From Pogonophryne albipinna (Eukaryota; Chordata; Actinopteri; Perciformes; Artedidraconidae), in NCBI GenBank assembly GCA_028583405.1, contig CM053243.1, positions 48,632,688 to 48,696,687 on the forward strand: a stretch of 64,000 nt of DNA. Direction: 5' to 3'. This document shows, piece by piece, positions 1 through 10,379 of the stretch. Under the pieces are notes generated by a model. It saw only the letters and a list, made by a program, of their open reading frames with translations, did not search any database and was not told the DNA's origin. Position 1 is the stretch's first letter. Each line of letters begins with the position of its first letter. The position numbers and the translations under genes are program-made.

Positions 1-288
1 TTTTGGTTCCCAGAATGTTCTTCTGAATGGTAGGACAACGTTCTCTAAAAACGTTCGTAAATGTTTGGGGATAACTTTCTTAAGATGTTTTTGATAACCT
101 TCTTAAGATGCTTTTGATAACAGTGTTAGAACATTGCGCCCTACTATTCTTAAAACGTTTTCAGCGGGAAGTTTTATTTTGGTTCCCAGAATGTTCTTCT
201 GAAAGGTAGGATAACGTTCTCTAAAAATATTCTTAAATGCTTGGTGATAACTTTCTTCTAATGTTTTTGATAATATTGTTCGAACATT
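1..288 (-). repeat. Tandem repeat, ~176-bp unit (truncated element)
   Basis: The string TTTTGGTTCCCAGAATGTTC begins at position 1 and again at 177, giving a period of 176 bp; each unit also carries runs like AACGTTCTCTAAAAA and CTTAAGATG. The same repeat occurs in the opposite orientation at 9897-10300. No coding frame is convincing. It is probably the internal part of a non-autonomous DNA transposon cut by the window edge and by the LINE that starts at 289. Confidence 0.7.
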
Positions 289-1013
289 ATCAATCAATCA
301 ATCAATGTTTATTTATATAGCCCAATATCACAAATGTTACATTTGTCTCAGTGGACTTCACAGTTTGTACAGAATATCAGTATGACAATACGACACCCTC
401 TGTCCTTAGACCCTCATATCGTACAAGGAAAAACTTCCGGAGAAAACCCACAGTTTAAAGGGAAAAATGGGAGAAACCTCAGGGAGAGCAACAGGGGAGG
501 GATCCCTCTCCCAGGACGGACAGACGTGCAATAGATGCCGTGTGTAAATTGAAAAGATAATACATTTGCAACATAGGTAGTCCAAATGTTTGGAAATGCA
601 TGTGTGTACAATAGGAAGATGAATCCACGAGGATATCCATCCAGGACCTATGATCCAGGACCACAGCCACGACTCAAGATCCAGGGCTCGCGATCCAGGA
701 CACAGGACAGCAACAGGATCATCCATGACTCTGGATCCCGGCGTATATAGACACCAAAAATAAATAAATTTGGGGAAGCTGGGTTAATCGGAACATGAGA
801 GTACACAGGTACAGACAGAGAGAAGGAAGAAGTAAGATGTCCCCCGACAAACTAAGCCTATATCAGCAAAACTAGGGGCTGAATCTAATCAGGCCTAACT
901 ATAAGCTTTATCAAAAAGGAAGGTCTTAAGCGCACTCTTAAAAACGGATAGGGTGTCTGCCGCCCGAACACAAACTGGAAGCTGATTCCACAAATGTGGA
1001 GCTTGATAAGAAA
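289..1013 (-). mobile_element. 5'-truncated L2-like LINE, 3' end
   Basis: Read on the minus strand, this is the last ~40 codons of an L2-type reverse-transcriptase ORF ([17 protein letters not shown], ending LFDKAYS before the stop at 895), then the whole 3' UTR ending in an (ATTG)n-type tail at 289-300. It is nearly identical to 55795-56502 of the larger LINE in this window, so both belong to one recently active subfamily. The 5' truncation at about 1013 is typical of target-primed reverse transcription. It has no reverse-transcriptase core and cannot move by itself. Confidence 0.88.
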
Positions 1014-1582
1014 GCTCCACATTATGCCATACTATGCAAAAAATGTTTTTGTTGTTTATGCACATGTCTCTTTTGTCATATTGATAGAATAACAATAAAA
1101 ACCCAAATAGGTTTATTTTTATCATGACCAAAGCCACTTTTAGTCGCCAGGAGTATCACCAATTTAAGGTTGGTAGTACTCTACTCCGGCTACCGAGTTG
1201 TGCATTTGCATAATGGCCGTATGAGTGCATTGAGACAATGACTAGGATGTATAAAAACGAATTTGCATGACAATATTCACTCAAATGCACTTATAATCAC
1301 ACTAAGGTATGTAGGCCCACAGTATTCATAATATCATATGTGTAAAATATCAGAAAATAATCACACTTTAACGTTCTAACTGTTAGATAAGCTATCTGGC
1401 CGTGTGTGGTTTGTGAGGGCTGGGTATGAACAGTGTCCGCTGTTTATGCATAATGGATAAAAATCGTTATTGCACCCTTTAGATTTGAGACCGACAGACA
1501 TATAGAAGAACGGACCGACTGTCACTGGCCGTCCCTGAAACCCCTGTTAGTGTTTGTATGAAGGCTTCTCAATACTCTAATT
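1014..1582. other. Unclassified non-coding stretch
   Basis: Mixed-composition sequence with no credible ORF, TIR or tandem structure that I can see. It contains no segment I recognise elsewhere in the window. It may be the sequence the LINE at 289-1013 inserted into. Confidence 0.4.
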
Positions 1583-1918
1583 TCCCCTCCTCGACTCCTC
1601 GGTCCTCCGGTAGTGACCCGGAAATGGATTTCAGCGCGCCATGTTGAAGGACATCTCATTTCTCTAAATGCACACCCTCCACGGCTCCTCCGCGGATGCA
1701 TTTCTGGGAACGGTGGAGGCGTGACGCACGGCCGGACTTATCTCAGCCAATGACAGCTCTGTATGCATCCCCTGGATATTATTTTAGTAACTGCTTTCAT
1801 CGCGACGCAATGTTTACAGTGAGAACAGCTGTGAGGTCAGTGCAGAAAGCAGAGCAGTGTGTAAAATATATATCACTCAGTATAACAGGCCTACATTACT
1901 CTCTGTATTTGTATGCTG
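1583..1918. mobile_element. Fragment of GGGCCCTTTCTC-TIR element family
   Basis: The segment runs from CCTCCTCGACTCCTCGGTCC through GACCCGGAAATG, CAGCGCGCCATGTTGAAGG and GGATATTATTTTA to a TATATATCACTCAGTA block. It is collinear with 12715-13105 inside the complete element at 12694-13791. The termini are not preserved here. There is no coding capacity; the short frame across it is not conserved between copies. Confidence 0.7.
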
Positions 1919-2691
1919 TACAGATGTAGCACCTCATTTCAGACTCCAGTTTACAGCTTCCTGCCTACGACCTGCCTAAGACCAGTATCGAGGAATGTTA
2001 AGCCCTCCCACTATTTTCCACGAGGGCTTTGCCAGATTTTCAATTTCAGGTTTTAACCAGGAGATGGCGCTTCATTCACAAATACAGAAAGACAAGTTTC
2101 ATGGACTTGCAGTTGTGTTTTGAAGAGCATTTGAACACATCAATATTTTAGATCAACTAAAATATATCTAATCTTGTAATTCAATAATATATAGTCTTTA
2201 TATATTAAATAATCATAATAATAATGTAAATGTTTACATTATACTTCTTTATTTGTTATGCTCATACTTTTACCTTTACAATCGTTTGCTTTAATATGCA
2301 GTATATTTGTTGTATATTTTTGTGTTTGCTTCCTCCTGCTCCCTTTCGGACACATACTGTATGATTTATTATTATTATTAATATGAAGATATTTTTAAGA
2401 TAAGATAAGATGTTACTTTATTGATTGAACATTTTAGTTTAGAATGTGCTGTCCCACGGTAATTCAGAAGGCTCACAGGTCACATTCCGACCATTATTTA
2501 AAACAATGTGCTTTCACACCGTCTACAGTTTGATTTGTATAGAGGGAGCTCTGTGGCTGAATGGCCAGCGATTAGGTGTGGCGCATTTATCATAGGTGAT
2601 CAGAGCTAACTGCCTGTCGTCAGATTTCATCTGATTTTAAGACTATTTCTGCGCTCATAAAGAATGATAAGAATAAGAATAATGTGTATTG
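1919..2691. other. AT-rich spacer with a short LINE-type tail
   Basis: Mostly AT-rich non-coding DNA. At 2397-2440 the sequence AAGATAAGATAAGATG...TTTATTGATTG resembles the pentanucleotide tail and 3' terminus of the LINE at 61932-63085, suggesting a very short, severely truncated copy. No gene is seen. Confidence 0.4.
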
Positions 2692-4261
2692 TACGGTGGC
2701 CCTGAAGTGCATTTCAGAAAACACTACAGCATTTCACAAAACACCACAGCATTTCACAAAACGCCACAGCATTTCACAAAACGCCACAGCATTTCAGAAA
2801 ACACTACAGCATTTCACATAACGCCACAGCATTTCACAAAACGCCACAGCATTTCACAAAACGCCACAGCATTTCAGAAAACACAACAGCATTTCACAAA
2901 ACGCCACAGCATTTCAGAAAACACTACAGCATTTCACATAACGCCACAGCATTTCACAAAACGCCACAGCATTTCACAAAACGCCACAGCATTTCAGAAA
3001 ACACAACAGCATTTCACAAAACGCCACAGAATTTCACAAAACGCCACGGCATTTCACAAAACACCACAGCATTTCACATTGGACGGAAAGGGTATTCCTT
3101 TAGGGAGAACACTTCTTGTTTGTGATTGGACAGAGAAGCACTGCTGTGATTGGTTGTTTTTGCTGCCAGTCAAGAAATGACGCTTCGTGATTGGTCAACA
3201 CCCGACAACGAAATATGTCCCAACACATCAGCCGTTAGCACACACTCAGAGCTCACAGCTCCTCATATCTGTTCAGAAACTGGACACAAGTTAAACATAT
3301 ACAAACCACAGACTGTCTGTGTCATGGCGAATACAGTCGCTGCTTTATTTATGTCTGTATGACGTTGTTGTGAGTGTGGACGGAGCAGCAACAGGTTAGT
3401 TTAGCCTGATGGATCCGATTCCATTCAGAAAACACGCATTTTGAAAGCTTTTCGCCTGCCGTCTTGTTTGCAGACTTGTTAAAGCATTAATTCATGGTTT
3501 TTACTAACCGTTATCAGTATGTTGTTACTTCGGCATCACTTTCAAATGTGTATTACAATTAAATTACGGTCAAATATGTTCATTTTGTTGTAGTTGGTAT
3601 CTCCCATAGGATTTACATGGAGATACGCCCCGCCCCCTCTCCAGCGCCTCTTGTTTGAATGACAGGAGCAAACACAGCTGACAGCCGCGGTGAAACTCGA
3701 GCGATTAGAGCGATGCGAATATTGGGTAGTCTACCATAGTATTTACATGGAGATAAGCCCCCTTAAAAACCATGAATTAATAAAGCATTAATTAATCTCC
3801 TGTCATTCAAACAAGACGCTGGAGAGGGGGCGGATCGACCAGGCTAAACTAACCTGTAGCTGCTCCGTCCACACTCACAACAACGTCATACAGACATAAA
3901 TAAAGCAGCGACTGTATTCGCCATGACATAGACAGTCTGTGTTTTGTATATGTTTAACTTTTGTCCAGTTTCTGAACAGATATGAAGAGTTGTGAGCTCT
4001 GAGTGTGTGCTAACAGCTAACGGCTGATGTGTTGGGCCAATCACGAAGCGTAATTTCTTGACTGGCAGCAAAAACAACCAATCACAGCAGTGCTTCTATG
4101 GCTGGCTCTGTCCAATCACAAACAAGAAGTGTTCTCCCTAAGGAATACCCTTTCCGTCCAATGTGAAATGCTGTGGCGTTTTCTGAAATGCTGTGGTGTT
4201 TTCTGAAATGCTGTTGTGTTTTGTGAAATGCTGTGGTGGCTTGCACTTCAGGGCCACCGTA
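2692..4261. mobile_element. Non-autonomous TIR element, TACGGTGGCC termini, 6-bp TSD
   Basis: The left end reads TACGGTGGCCCTGAAGTGCA and the right end is its reverse complement (TGCACTTCAGGGCCACCGTA). The flanks carry a perfect direct duplication GTATTG at 2686-2691 and 4262-4267. The inverted arms are long: about 3071-3420 pairs with 3845-4175, and a 20-bp minisatellite is expanded in the left arm only. Much of the interior matches the interior of the Harbinger-like element at 61463-63406. There is no transposase, so it would depend on a partner in trans. Its ends match those of the 5.3-kb HECT-carrying element at 52122-57415. TA-starting ends with 6-bp TSDs recall the IS3EU superfamily as I remember it; that assignment is inference. 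Confidence 0.85.
2711..3078. repeat. 20-bp minisatellite with 120-bp higher-order period
   Basis: About 18 head-to-tail copies of a 20-bp unit (CAGCATTTCACAAAACGCCA with AC/AG, CAT and AACA variants). Variants recur in the same order every six units, so 2781-2900 and 2901-3020 form a 120-bp higher-order repeat. The right arm of the host element (4161-4240) has only about four units, so the expansion happened after the TIRs formed. A 163-codon frame crosses the array only because the unit lacks stop codons in that phase. Confidence 0.92.
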
Positions 4262-4299
4262 GTATTGAACTGGTTTCATTAATTAGTGAGTTTATTTAA

Positions 4300-4506
4300 C
4301 ACTAACCGCCAATCGGGTCAATTTGTGTGATATGTGGTGTGTGTGTGCAATGTAACTTTTTTTCAATAAAATATTAAAGTCTCCCAGTCCGTGACTTTTC
4401 CTGAAAGTGTGTTATGTAGCACCCTATGTTGTTAAAAATTGCATTCTAATAGCGGGATTTGATGGTGTTAGGTAGGCCTATACAAAAACCTCTGGCGGTT
4501 CTAGTG
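4300..4506. mobile_element. piggyBac-like MITE, TTAA target duplication
   Basis: The ends are imperfect inverted repeats: CACTAACCGCCA at the left and TGGCGGTTCTAGTG at the right. TTAA lies directly outside each end (4296-4299 and 4507-4510). Length is 207 bp with no coding capacity. TTAA duplication with CAC...GTG ends fits piggyBac; Kolobok also uses TTAA, but the terminal bases differ from the Kolobok copies in this window (AGGGGACC). Confidence 0.7.
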
Positions 4507-4603
4507 TTAAGGTAATTAGGTACAGTAGAAGCCCTTTTTTATCAGTAACGAATTTAGCAGTTGAACATAAAAGTCAACTAACTGAGGGTCACTTGCAATG
4601 ACA

Positions 4604-5133
4604 GTGTTGTGTCTAACTGTAAGCTTGTCACTCAGAGTAACCTACAGTTAATTTAGCTGCTGGAGAAGAAAGATCAGGGGGGGAGGGGGGGAGAGAGCTG
4701 TGGTTGATGGGCCATTAGTTGTGTAAATACACAGCTGAGAGCTGCCGTTTCATTTCAGACTGTAACAACGGACTATTTTTCTTAGCGGATGCATGTCAAT
4801 TTAAATCAATACATACAACTATTTTTTAAATCAATAAAAACATTTTCTAAATCCATAAAAGCATTTCAATTAATATTGGGAGTTATGTCGTTGCTTTGTT
4901 GAGAATGTGGCCATGTAATAAGCGGGATAATTTGCAGCGACTTGTTCCTTATGGGGAAAATAACACCCTTCATGCTGATCAAGATCCCTCCGCTACGCGT
5001 TGGGATCCTGATCTGCCGATGAGGCTCCATTAAAATATGAATATGTTTAGTGAATTACTGAGTTTAGGCACGTTAATAACGTTTTAATGAAGTTGAATAC
5101 AGTATATTCATATTTGTCAGTGATTTCATGTCA

Positions 5134-5135
<2 letters not shown>
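4604..5135. repeat. Duplicated unit A (intact copy)
   Basis: This segment (from CTGTAAGCTTGTCACTCAG to about CAGTGATTTCATGTCAATT) is repeated at 5854-6057 plus 9053-9385, where a hAT has split the second copy. A shorter minus-strand copy lies at 25408-25575. It contains CATACAAC at 4812-4819 uninterrupted, so it serves as the empty site for the hAT at 6058-9052. No gene or TIR is apparent. Confidence 0.85.
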
Positions 5136-5137
<2 letters not shown>

Positions 5138-5178
<41 letters not shown>

Positions 5179-5204
5179 GCATGCGTGTGTGTGTGTGTGT
5201 GTGT
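5138..5204. repeat. (GT)n microsatellite
   Basis: A GT dinucleotide run interrupted by GC and AT variants at about 5173-5184. It follows duplicated unit A directly and has no counterpart at the same place in unit B. Confidence 0.95.
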
Positions 5205-5853
5205 AGAGGTGTGTGTGGTTAAAACACTTTCATGAAGTAAAGGAGGTTTTCCTTCTATAAAACAGCTGTGGGCAGCAGTGAGTGTCACGGACATGAATTC
5301 ATAGATCAAGGCAGACTGGTGCACACACTCTCCTGTCCTGCCAACACTGGCAGGACAGTAGGCGACACGCCCGTTCTAAGCCGTGTTCCTCACTCCTCAC
5401 ATCCCAAGCTGCATCCCCAAAAAGTGTATTATGTTGTTACATCGTTTCAGATGTTATGTTCAGTTGTGCTCTGTCTATGTTAAAAAGCCTCAGTCACCTT
5501 AATTCATGTAATAAAAACATCTCAGGTCAGTAACACTCAAAGCTAAATGTGCAATACCATGTTCAGCTATGTTACTATTTATAATGTTATTGTTGTTACA
5601 TCAGAAGATGTACATATTGGAATGATTTCTTAACTTACAGTAGGCTATTTTTTACAATGTGTGTTGGAAGGATTTATTAAATTACTATGAATATTGTCAT
5701 TGTTGAAGGCTTTTAGAGAAGGGTGAATTATAAGCCTGAATTATATAACATTTTATACCTAAAAACATAAAAGCCACAATAAATTAATCACAATTATTCT
5801 AGTTCTTTTTACCTCCCGTATTGCTTTCAACCCACCAGCTTTTATGGTGTTGT
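5205..5853. other. Non-coding spacer between duplicated units
   Basis: No supported gene or repeat boundary. A short self-complementary stretch sits at 5337-5356 (CCTGCCAACACTGGCAGG). The remainder is AT-rich. It separates unit A from unit B. Confidence 0.4.
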
Positions 5854-6057
5854 TACGTCACTAACTGTAAGCTTGTCACTCAGAGTAACCTACAGTTAAT
5901 TTAGCTGCTGGAGAAGAAAGATCAGGGGGGGAGGGGGGGAGAGAGCTGTGTAAATACATAGCTGAGAGCTGCCGTTTCATTCAGACTGTTTAAAAAACTG
6001 TAACAACGGACTATTTTTCTTAGCGGATGCATGTCAATTTAAATCAATAGATACAAC
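5854..6057. repeat. Duplicated unit B, left part
   Basis: Collinear with the left part of unit A at 4604-4819, with a short internal deletion after GAGAGAGCTGTG and a small insertion (TTTAAAAAACTG). It ends in GATACAAC (6050-6057), the left target duplication of the inserted hAT. The right part of the unit resumes at 9053. Confidence 0.88.
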
Positions 6058-6336
6058 CATGGGTGTCGCCTGGGGTAGGGCTTTAGCCCCAGATGTTTTT
6101 TCTTTAGCCCCGGACAAATTCTCCCTCAATAATATAATACATTAACCGTACTTTACCTAGAGGACGGCAGGATTGTAATTTCCCGTGTTCAGTGAATGCA
6201 ACAGAGGCAAGACACCACCAGACCAATCAGAGAGTTGCATGGAAATAAATGTGTTTTATTGGCTGACAGGTACGTAGGCTACTTCTCCTCTGTGACAGTG
6301 TTTAAACTTTCAGCCGCGGATGCGGAGTTTCTGAAG

Positions 6337-8604
6337 ATGGACATTAGACATTTTTTTAATAAAAAAGACAGCAATTCTCAAGTGGTGGCTCACACAACAA
6401 CCCCAGAGCCACCACCTGAGCCAGGTGAACAAGGTATGTAAATGTCAGTAAACTTACAAGTTATGTCAACATGTAAGCAAAGCATAAATTACAGCTACGT
6501 TGACGTTACTTTGAATCGCGCGGGTAAGCTAAACCGTTAGCAAGTAGCTATAGCTAGCCAGATATATTAAATAAACACTGTCATACAATCTAAATGTAAT
6601 GTTTTTTAGCGTTACCTGGTGATTTCAAAGAAAGCTCTCTGGGAATTGTTGACTTACTGTTCAACATGAAGCTAGAAGATACCTTACAGTACACAGTTGA
6701 TCCTGAGTCCTGTCAGATAAAGTGTTTCATAGTTAGCTTAGCTAAGCATCAACCTAGCACTGAAATATATGGATGTTATGTGACATTTCTGAGAAAAAGT
6801 CAGCTGAAATGGTGGCATAGTTGCCACTGCTTTACGTGTCGACAGCATGTTTGAACGTATTTGCAGCAGTAAATGTGGCTGTTTGGCCACTGCCGTTGCA
6901 CATTTAAATTCAGGTGCACAACACCTGAATTTAAATGTGCAACCTCTTTTTGTGACAGATTTTTGCATGAAATTATAATTCTTCTGATTGATATTCCTAT
7001 TGACAGCTAGTTTCTATTTGAACATTATGAGATGGACAGCCAGCTAACAAGCTTTTTATACAAATATTTCAGATCAAAGCTAATCCAGTGGGGCTCCTGA
7101 AAGGGGGCAAGGGACACTATGCTCCAAAATATTAAGCCTTGACCCGCATCTTAAAATTGATATGATCAAAAAATTATCTGCATTGTCGAAGGCCTTCTTT
7201 CTTCATTATCATGTCAAATTGTACAGCTTTCCTTAGTTTTGAATGCAGAAAGATGACTATATTAGAGTAGTAAGTGAAAACGACTATATTAAAGTGTTAA
7301 GTGAATATATTAAGTGAATTACTCAAACTGCATTTGTATAGGAATGATTCTGTCCTATTGGCAGATAACTACTCTTAACAGTGATATCTACAAGAGGTTT
7401 CCAATGTAAATGTAACTATTTTCAATTGGTTAGTATTACATTTTGTGACAGTGTGGTGACACTCATTTTAATGAAGACACATTTGTGTATCTTGAAATTC
7501 ATTTATTTGACAGAGCTGGAAACTGATTGACTTACATACTTGTTTGTGTTTACCTACACAGTCATCACAGATGAGCCAAACAGAGTAGAGGATGAAGAAA
7601 GGAGAACAGGACAAAGGGACACACAAGAAGGAGATACAACAGACAAGAACGACAATGGAGACAACAATGAACAGGAACACCAGAACAGACAAGAGTCAAT
7701 GGGTAACATGACTGATTTAGGGACTGCAGATACAGGGCCAAGGCAAGTGAGACACCACTGCTTTCCATCCAGCATGTTTGGCCAGCAAAAGAGATCATTT
7801 CAACCGCAAACAGCAAGTGATGAGGGAAGCAGCAAGTGATGAGGGATTATTATTTCCTCCTTCCATCCCTGTTTTCTGTTTAATCTGATTACTAACAACT
7901 TCTAATAATTTGACAGTTTATGATTTAATTGGAAAATGAAGTGTTTTTAAATAATAAATAAACGTTCCTGCATTTCAATCGACAGCATATAAAAAGGACA
8001 CGTGAGCTGCATTGCTTAAGAGATCCTCACATGCTATCTCTTTTACAAAATAAGTGTCCAGTCAACAACAAAACATCAGTGATCGTATAGTGGTAGTATA
8101 TTTTTCACAAGCAATGTGAAAGAATTAAACTTATACAAACTCATATAAAACTCACATACCTGCGTTGATCTCCTGGAGTGTCTCAACTCTTTCTTCTCCA
8201 CATCTCTTGTCCACCATCAGAGATTGCAAACATTTCAGAAACAGCTAGAGGTAGGCGACAAACAACTTGTTCGCTGGGCATGTCAAAAACCTCCTGCTTT
8301 GATCAAGACTTTAGGTAGCCTTTCAGCCCCTCTAGCAAAGGGACTGGAAAGCAAGCTTTGAAAATTCAGTACCATCTACATGCTTGTCATGTTCCAGACA
8401 CTGCTCTCAACCACTCAGGGCCTGCACAAAACAGCAGTTGAGAACACACTGAAAAGTTACCGAAGTAACGAGAAAGCACATGAGGTCTATGACAAGACCA
8501 AGGCCCTGTGCAATGATCTTGATATTCCCAAAACTGTGACACAGAGGAAGAAGCGTAGAAACATGGAAGACTTTGTAGTCGAGGCATCATGTGGAGCAAT
8601 GTGA
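6337..8604 (+). pseudogene. hAT transposase remnant (three coding blocks)
   Basis: Block 1 is a first exon at 6337-6433 starting MDIRHFFNKKDSNSQVVAH and ending at a donor (AAG|GTATGT). Block 2, at 7562-7839, follows a CAG acceptor; the splice keeps frame (E-Q-V-I-T-D), and the block ends near FGQQKRSFQP, which resembles the start of the TTF finger in this hAT group, before a stop. Block 3, at about 8215-8604, holds a degraded TRWACR-like stretch (VRWACQ) and then the pre-dimerisation region ending RKKRRNMEDFVVE. The DDE core and most of the dimerisation domain are missing. A nearly identical block 1 occurs at 44840-44936. Confidence 0.75.
6895..6943. repeat. Perfect 22-bp hairpin, 5-nt loop
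   Basis: The arm GTTGCACATTTAAATTCAGGTG (shown here only as its position, 6895-6916, core CATTTAAATTCAGG) is exactly complementary to 6922-6943, with CACAA as the loop. It lies between transposase blocks 1 and 2 of the hAT, so it would be in an intron. The perfect match in an otherwise decayed element suggests recent origin. Confidence 0.95.
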
Positions 8605-9052
8605 AACATTAAACATAAATAAACTGGTGTACAAAACTCACATACCTGCATTTCAATGGACAGCATAAAAGGACACGTGAGCTGGGTTCTGTTGCTCAGA
8701 TTAGCTATTGATGATCACGTTGATAAATCATATAAAACAAATAGCCAATAGTGAGCATTAAACAATTAACATTAAACTAAACAAACAACAGTACGTTATT
8801 GTCCTTATAAAATAAAATAAAAAGTTGGTCCACCGAGATAATACAGGCACCTTACCCTCAAGAGATCCTCACGTGCTATGAGAATCTCCCACAATCCATT
8901 GCCGTAACAAAGCTAATGCAGGCACACGTTTGTGACACCAGATGGCGCAATTGTGTATGTGCGTGTGGGGAGTCTTGCAGTAGAAAATTCAACTGTAGCG
9001 CCGCCACTGTGGGCTAAGCCCCGAATGTTTCCAGGTCCAGGCGACGCCCCTG

Positions 9053-9385
9053 CATACAACTATTTTTTTAAATCAATAAAAACATTTTCTAAATCCATAA
9101 AAGCATTTCAATTAATATTGGGAGTTATGTCGTTGCTTTGTTGAGAATGTGGCCATGTAATAAGCGGGATAATTTGCAGCGACTTGTTCCTTATGGGGAA
9201 AATAACACCCTTCATGCTGATCAAGATCCCTCCGCTACGCGTTGGGATCCTGATCTGCCGACGAGGCTCCATTAAAATATAAATATTTTTTGTGAATTAC
9301 TGAGTTTAGGCACGTTAATAAAGTTTTAATGAAGTTGAATACAGTATATTCATATGTGTCAGTGATTTCATGTCAATTCCGCGAA
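9053..9385. repeat. Duplicated unit B, right part
   Basis: It begins with the right-hand hAT target duplication CATACAAC and continues the sequence seen at 4812-5135 of unit A, including GGCCATGTAATAAGCGGGAT and the CCTCCGCTACGCGTTGGGAT block. The GT run of unit A is absent; the sequence continues with CCGCGAACATAAACAT. Confidence 0.88.
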
Positions 9386-9896
9386 CATAAACATAAATGA
9401 TCGTGGTGAAGATGATGATTAAATTAGGATTAAAAATCGAGAGCCGGGCTGCATTTCCTCCCGTTCGTTTTTTTCGACTAAACAACATTATTTTGTTAAA
9501 TAACAACATGGTGATGTTTTGTAAATGATTACATGTCTCTTATTTAGCACAGAGTATGATATCCGTGACATATGGATCTTAACAAAGTTCCGCTGTACAT
9601 CCAGCGTACTGTATCTGACTTTATTTCACATGAGCTCCAGTGTGGAACCCCACTGCACCCCCTGGTGGATCAATGATCCATTGCAGCTGGCTTCATAATA
9701 ATTAAATTTATTTATCACGGGGGAGGTCTCAAGTCAAGCTGGAGGTTTTCCCTTGAGCGAGGACAGATCACGTACCAATCACGGCCCTCGCGTTTCAAAC
9801 TGTCTGAAATGAAGCGCTACATCTGTAGTTTAGTAGATATCTACAAACAAAGAGTCGATATTTTTCTAAGACCATTTAGTGCACTTACACTTGCAG
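9386..9896. other. Non-coding spacer, partly repeated
   Basis: No gene is seen. The segment 9823-9885 (TGTAGTTTAGTAGATATCTA through ACCATTTAGTG) recurs at 13121-13178 inside the TIR element at 12694-13791, so at least that part is transposon-derived. Confidence 0.5.
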
Positions 9897-10300
9897 CTGA
9901 AAACGTTTTAAGAATAGTAGGGCATAATGGTCGAACAATGTTATAAAAAACATTTGAAGAAGGTCATCACAAAACGTTTTTTAAATGTTTTTAGAGAAGG
10001 TTATCCTACCTTTCAGAAGAACATTCTGGGCACAACAAAATAAAACTTCCGGCTGAAAACGTTTTAAGAATAGAAGGGCACAATGTTCTAATAATGTTAT
10101 CAAAAACATCTTAAGAACGTTATCAAAAATATCTTAAGAAGGTTATCACCAAAACATTTAAGAATGTTTTTAGAAAACGTTATCCTACCTTTCAGAAGAA
10201 CATTCTGGGAACCAAACTAAAACTTCCCTCTGAAAACATTCCTAGAACAATGAATGGTAACATTCTCAGAATGTTTTTAGAACCAAACATTTCTAGCTGG
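9897..10300 (+). repeat. Tandem repeat, 156- and 177-bp units
   Basis: CTGAAAACGTTTTAAGAATAG begins near 9897 and again near 10053, and a degenerate third start (CTGAAAACATTCC) lies near 10230. Units contain ACCTTTCAGAAGAACATTCT. It is the same family as 1-288 in the opposite orientation, and it ends near AGCTGGGT at about 10300. It is probably the interior of a non-autonomous DNA element. Confidence 0.75.
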
Positions 10301-10379
10301 GTCCTCGCTCTAAGGCTGATAGACTGACAGCTGACAAGCTCATATACAAAGTGTGAGAGGGAGCGCATCTTCACTGGTC

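Larger units (their letters stand above)
6058..9052 (+). mobile_element. hAT transposon with decayed ZMYM1/TTF-type transposase
   Basis: The left end CATGGGTGTCGCCTG and the right end CAGGCGACGCCCCTG are imperfect inverted repeats. The flanking octamers GATACAAC (6050-6057) and CATACAAC (9053-9060) match at 7 of 8 positions, and unit A holds an uninterrupted CATACAAC. An 8-bp TSD plus CA...TG ends is the hAT signature. It encodes remnants of a transposase resembling the fish ZMYM1-like/TTF-finger hAT group, described separately. At 2,995 bp it keeps only the N-terminal and C-terminal coding parts, so it is an internally deleted, non-autonomous copy. Confidence 0.9.

Noticed and set aside
2711..3078. 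CRISPR-like array
   Set aside because: Units are directly adjacent with no unique spacers, and the context is eukaryotic.
2689..3180. 163-codon repetitive protein (ISQNATAF-type repeats)
   Set aside because: Produced by a 20-bp minisatellite whose length is not a multiple of three; the right-arm copy does not keep it.
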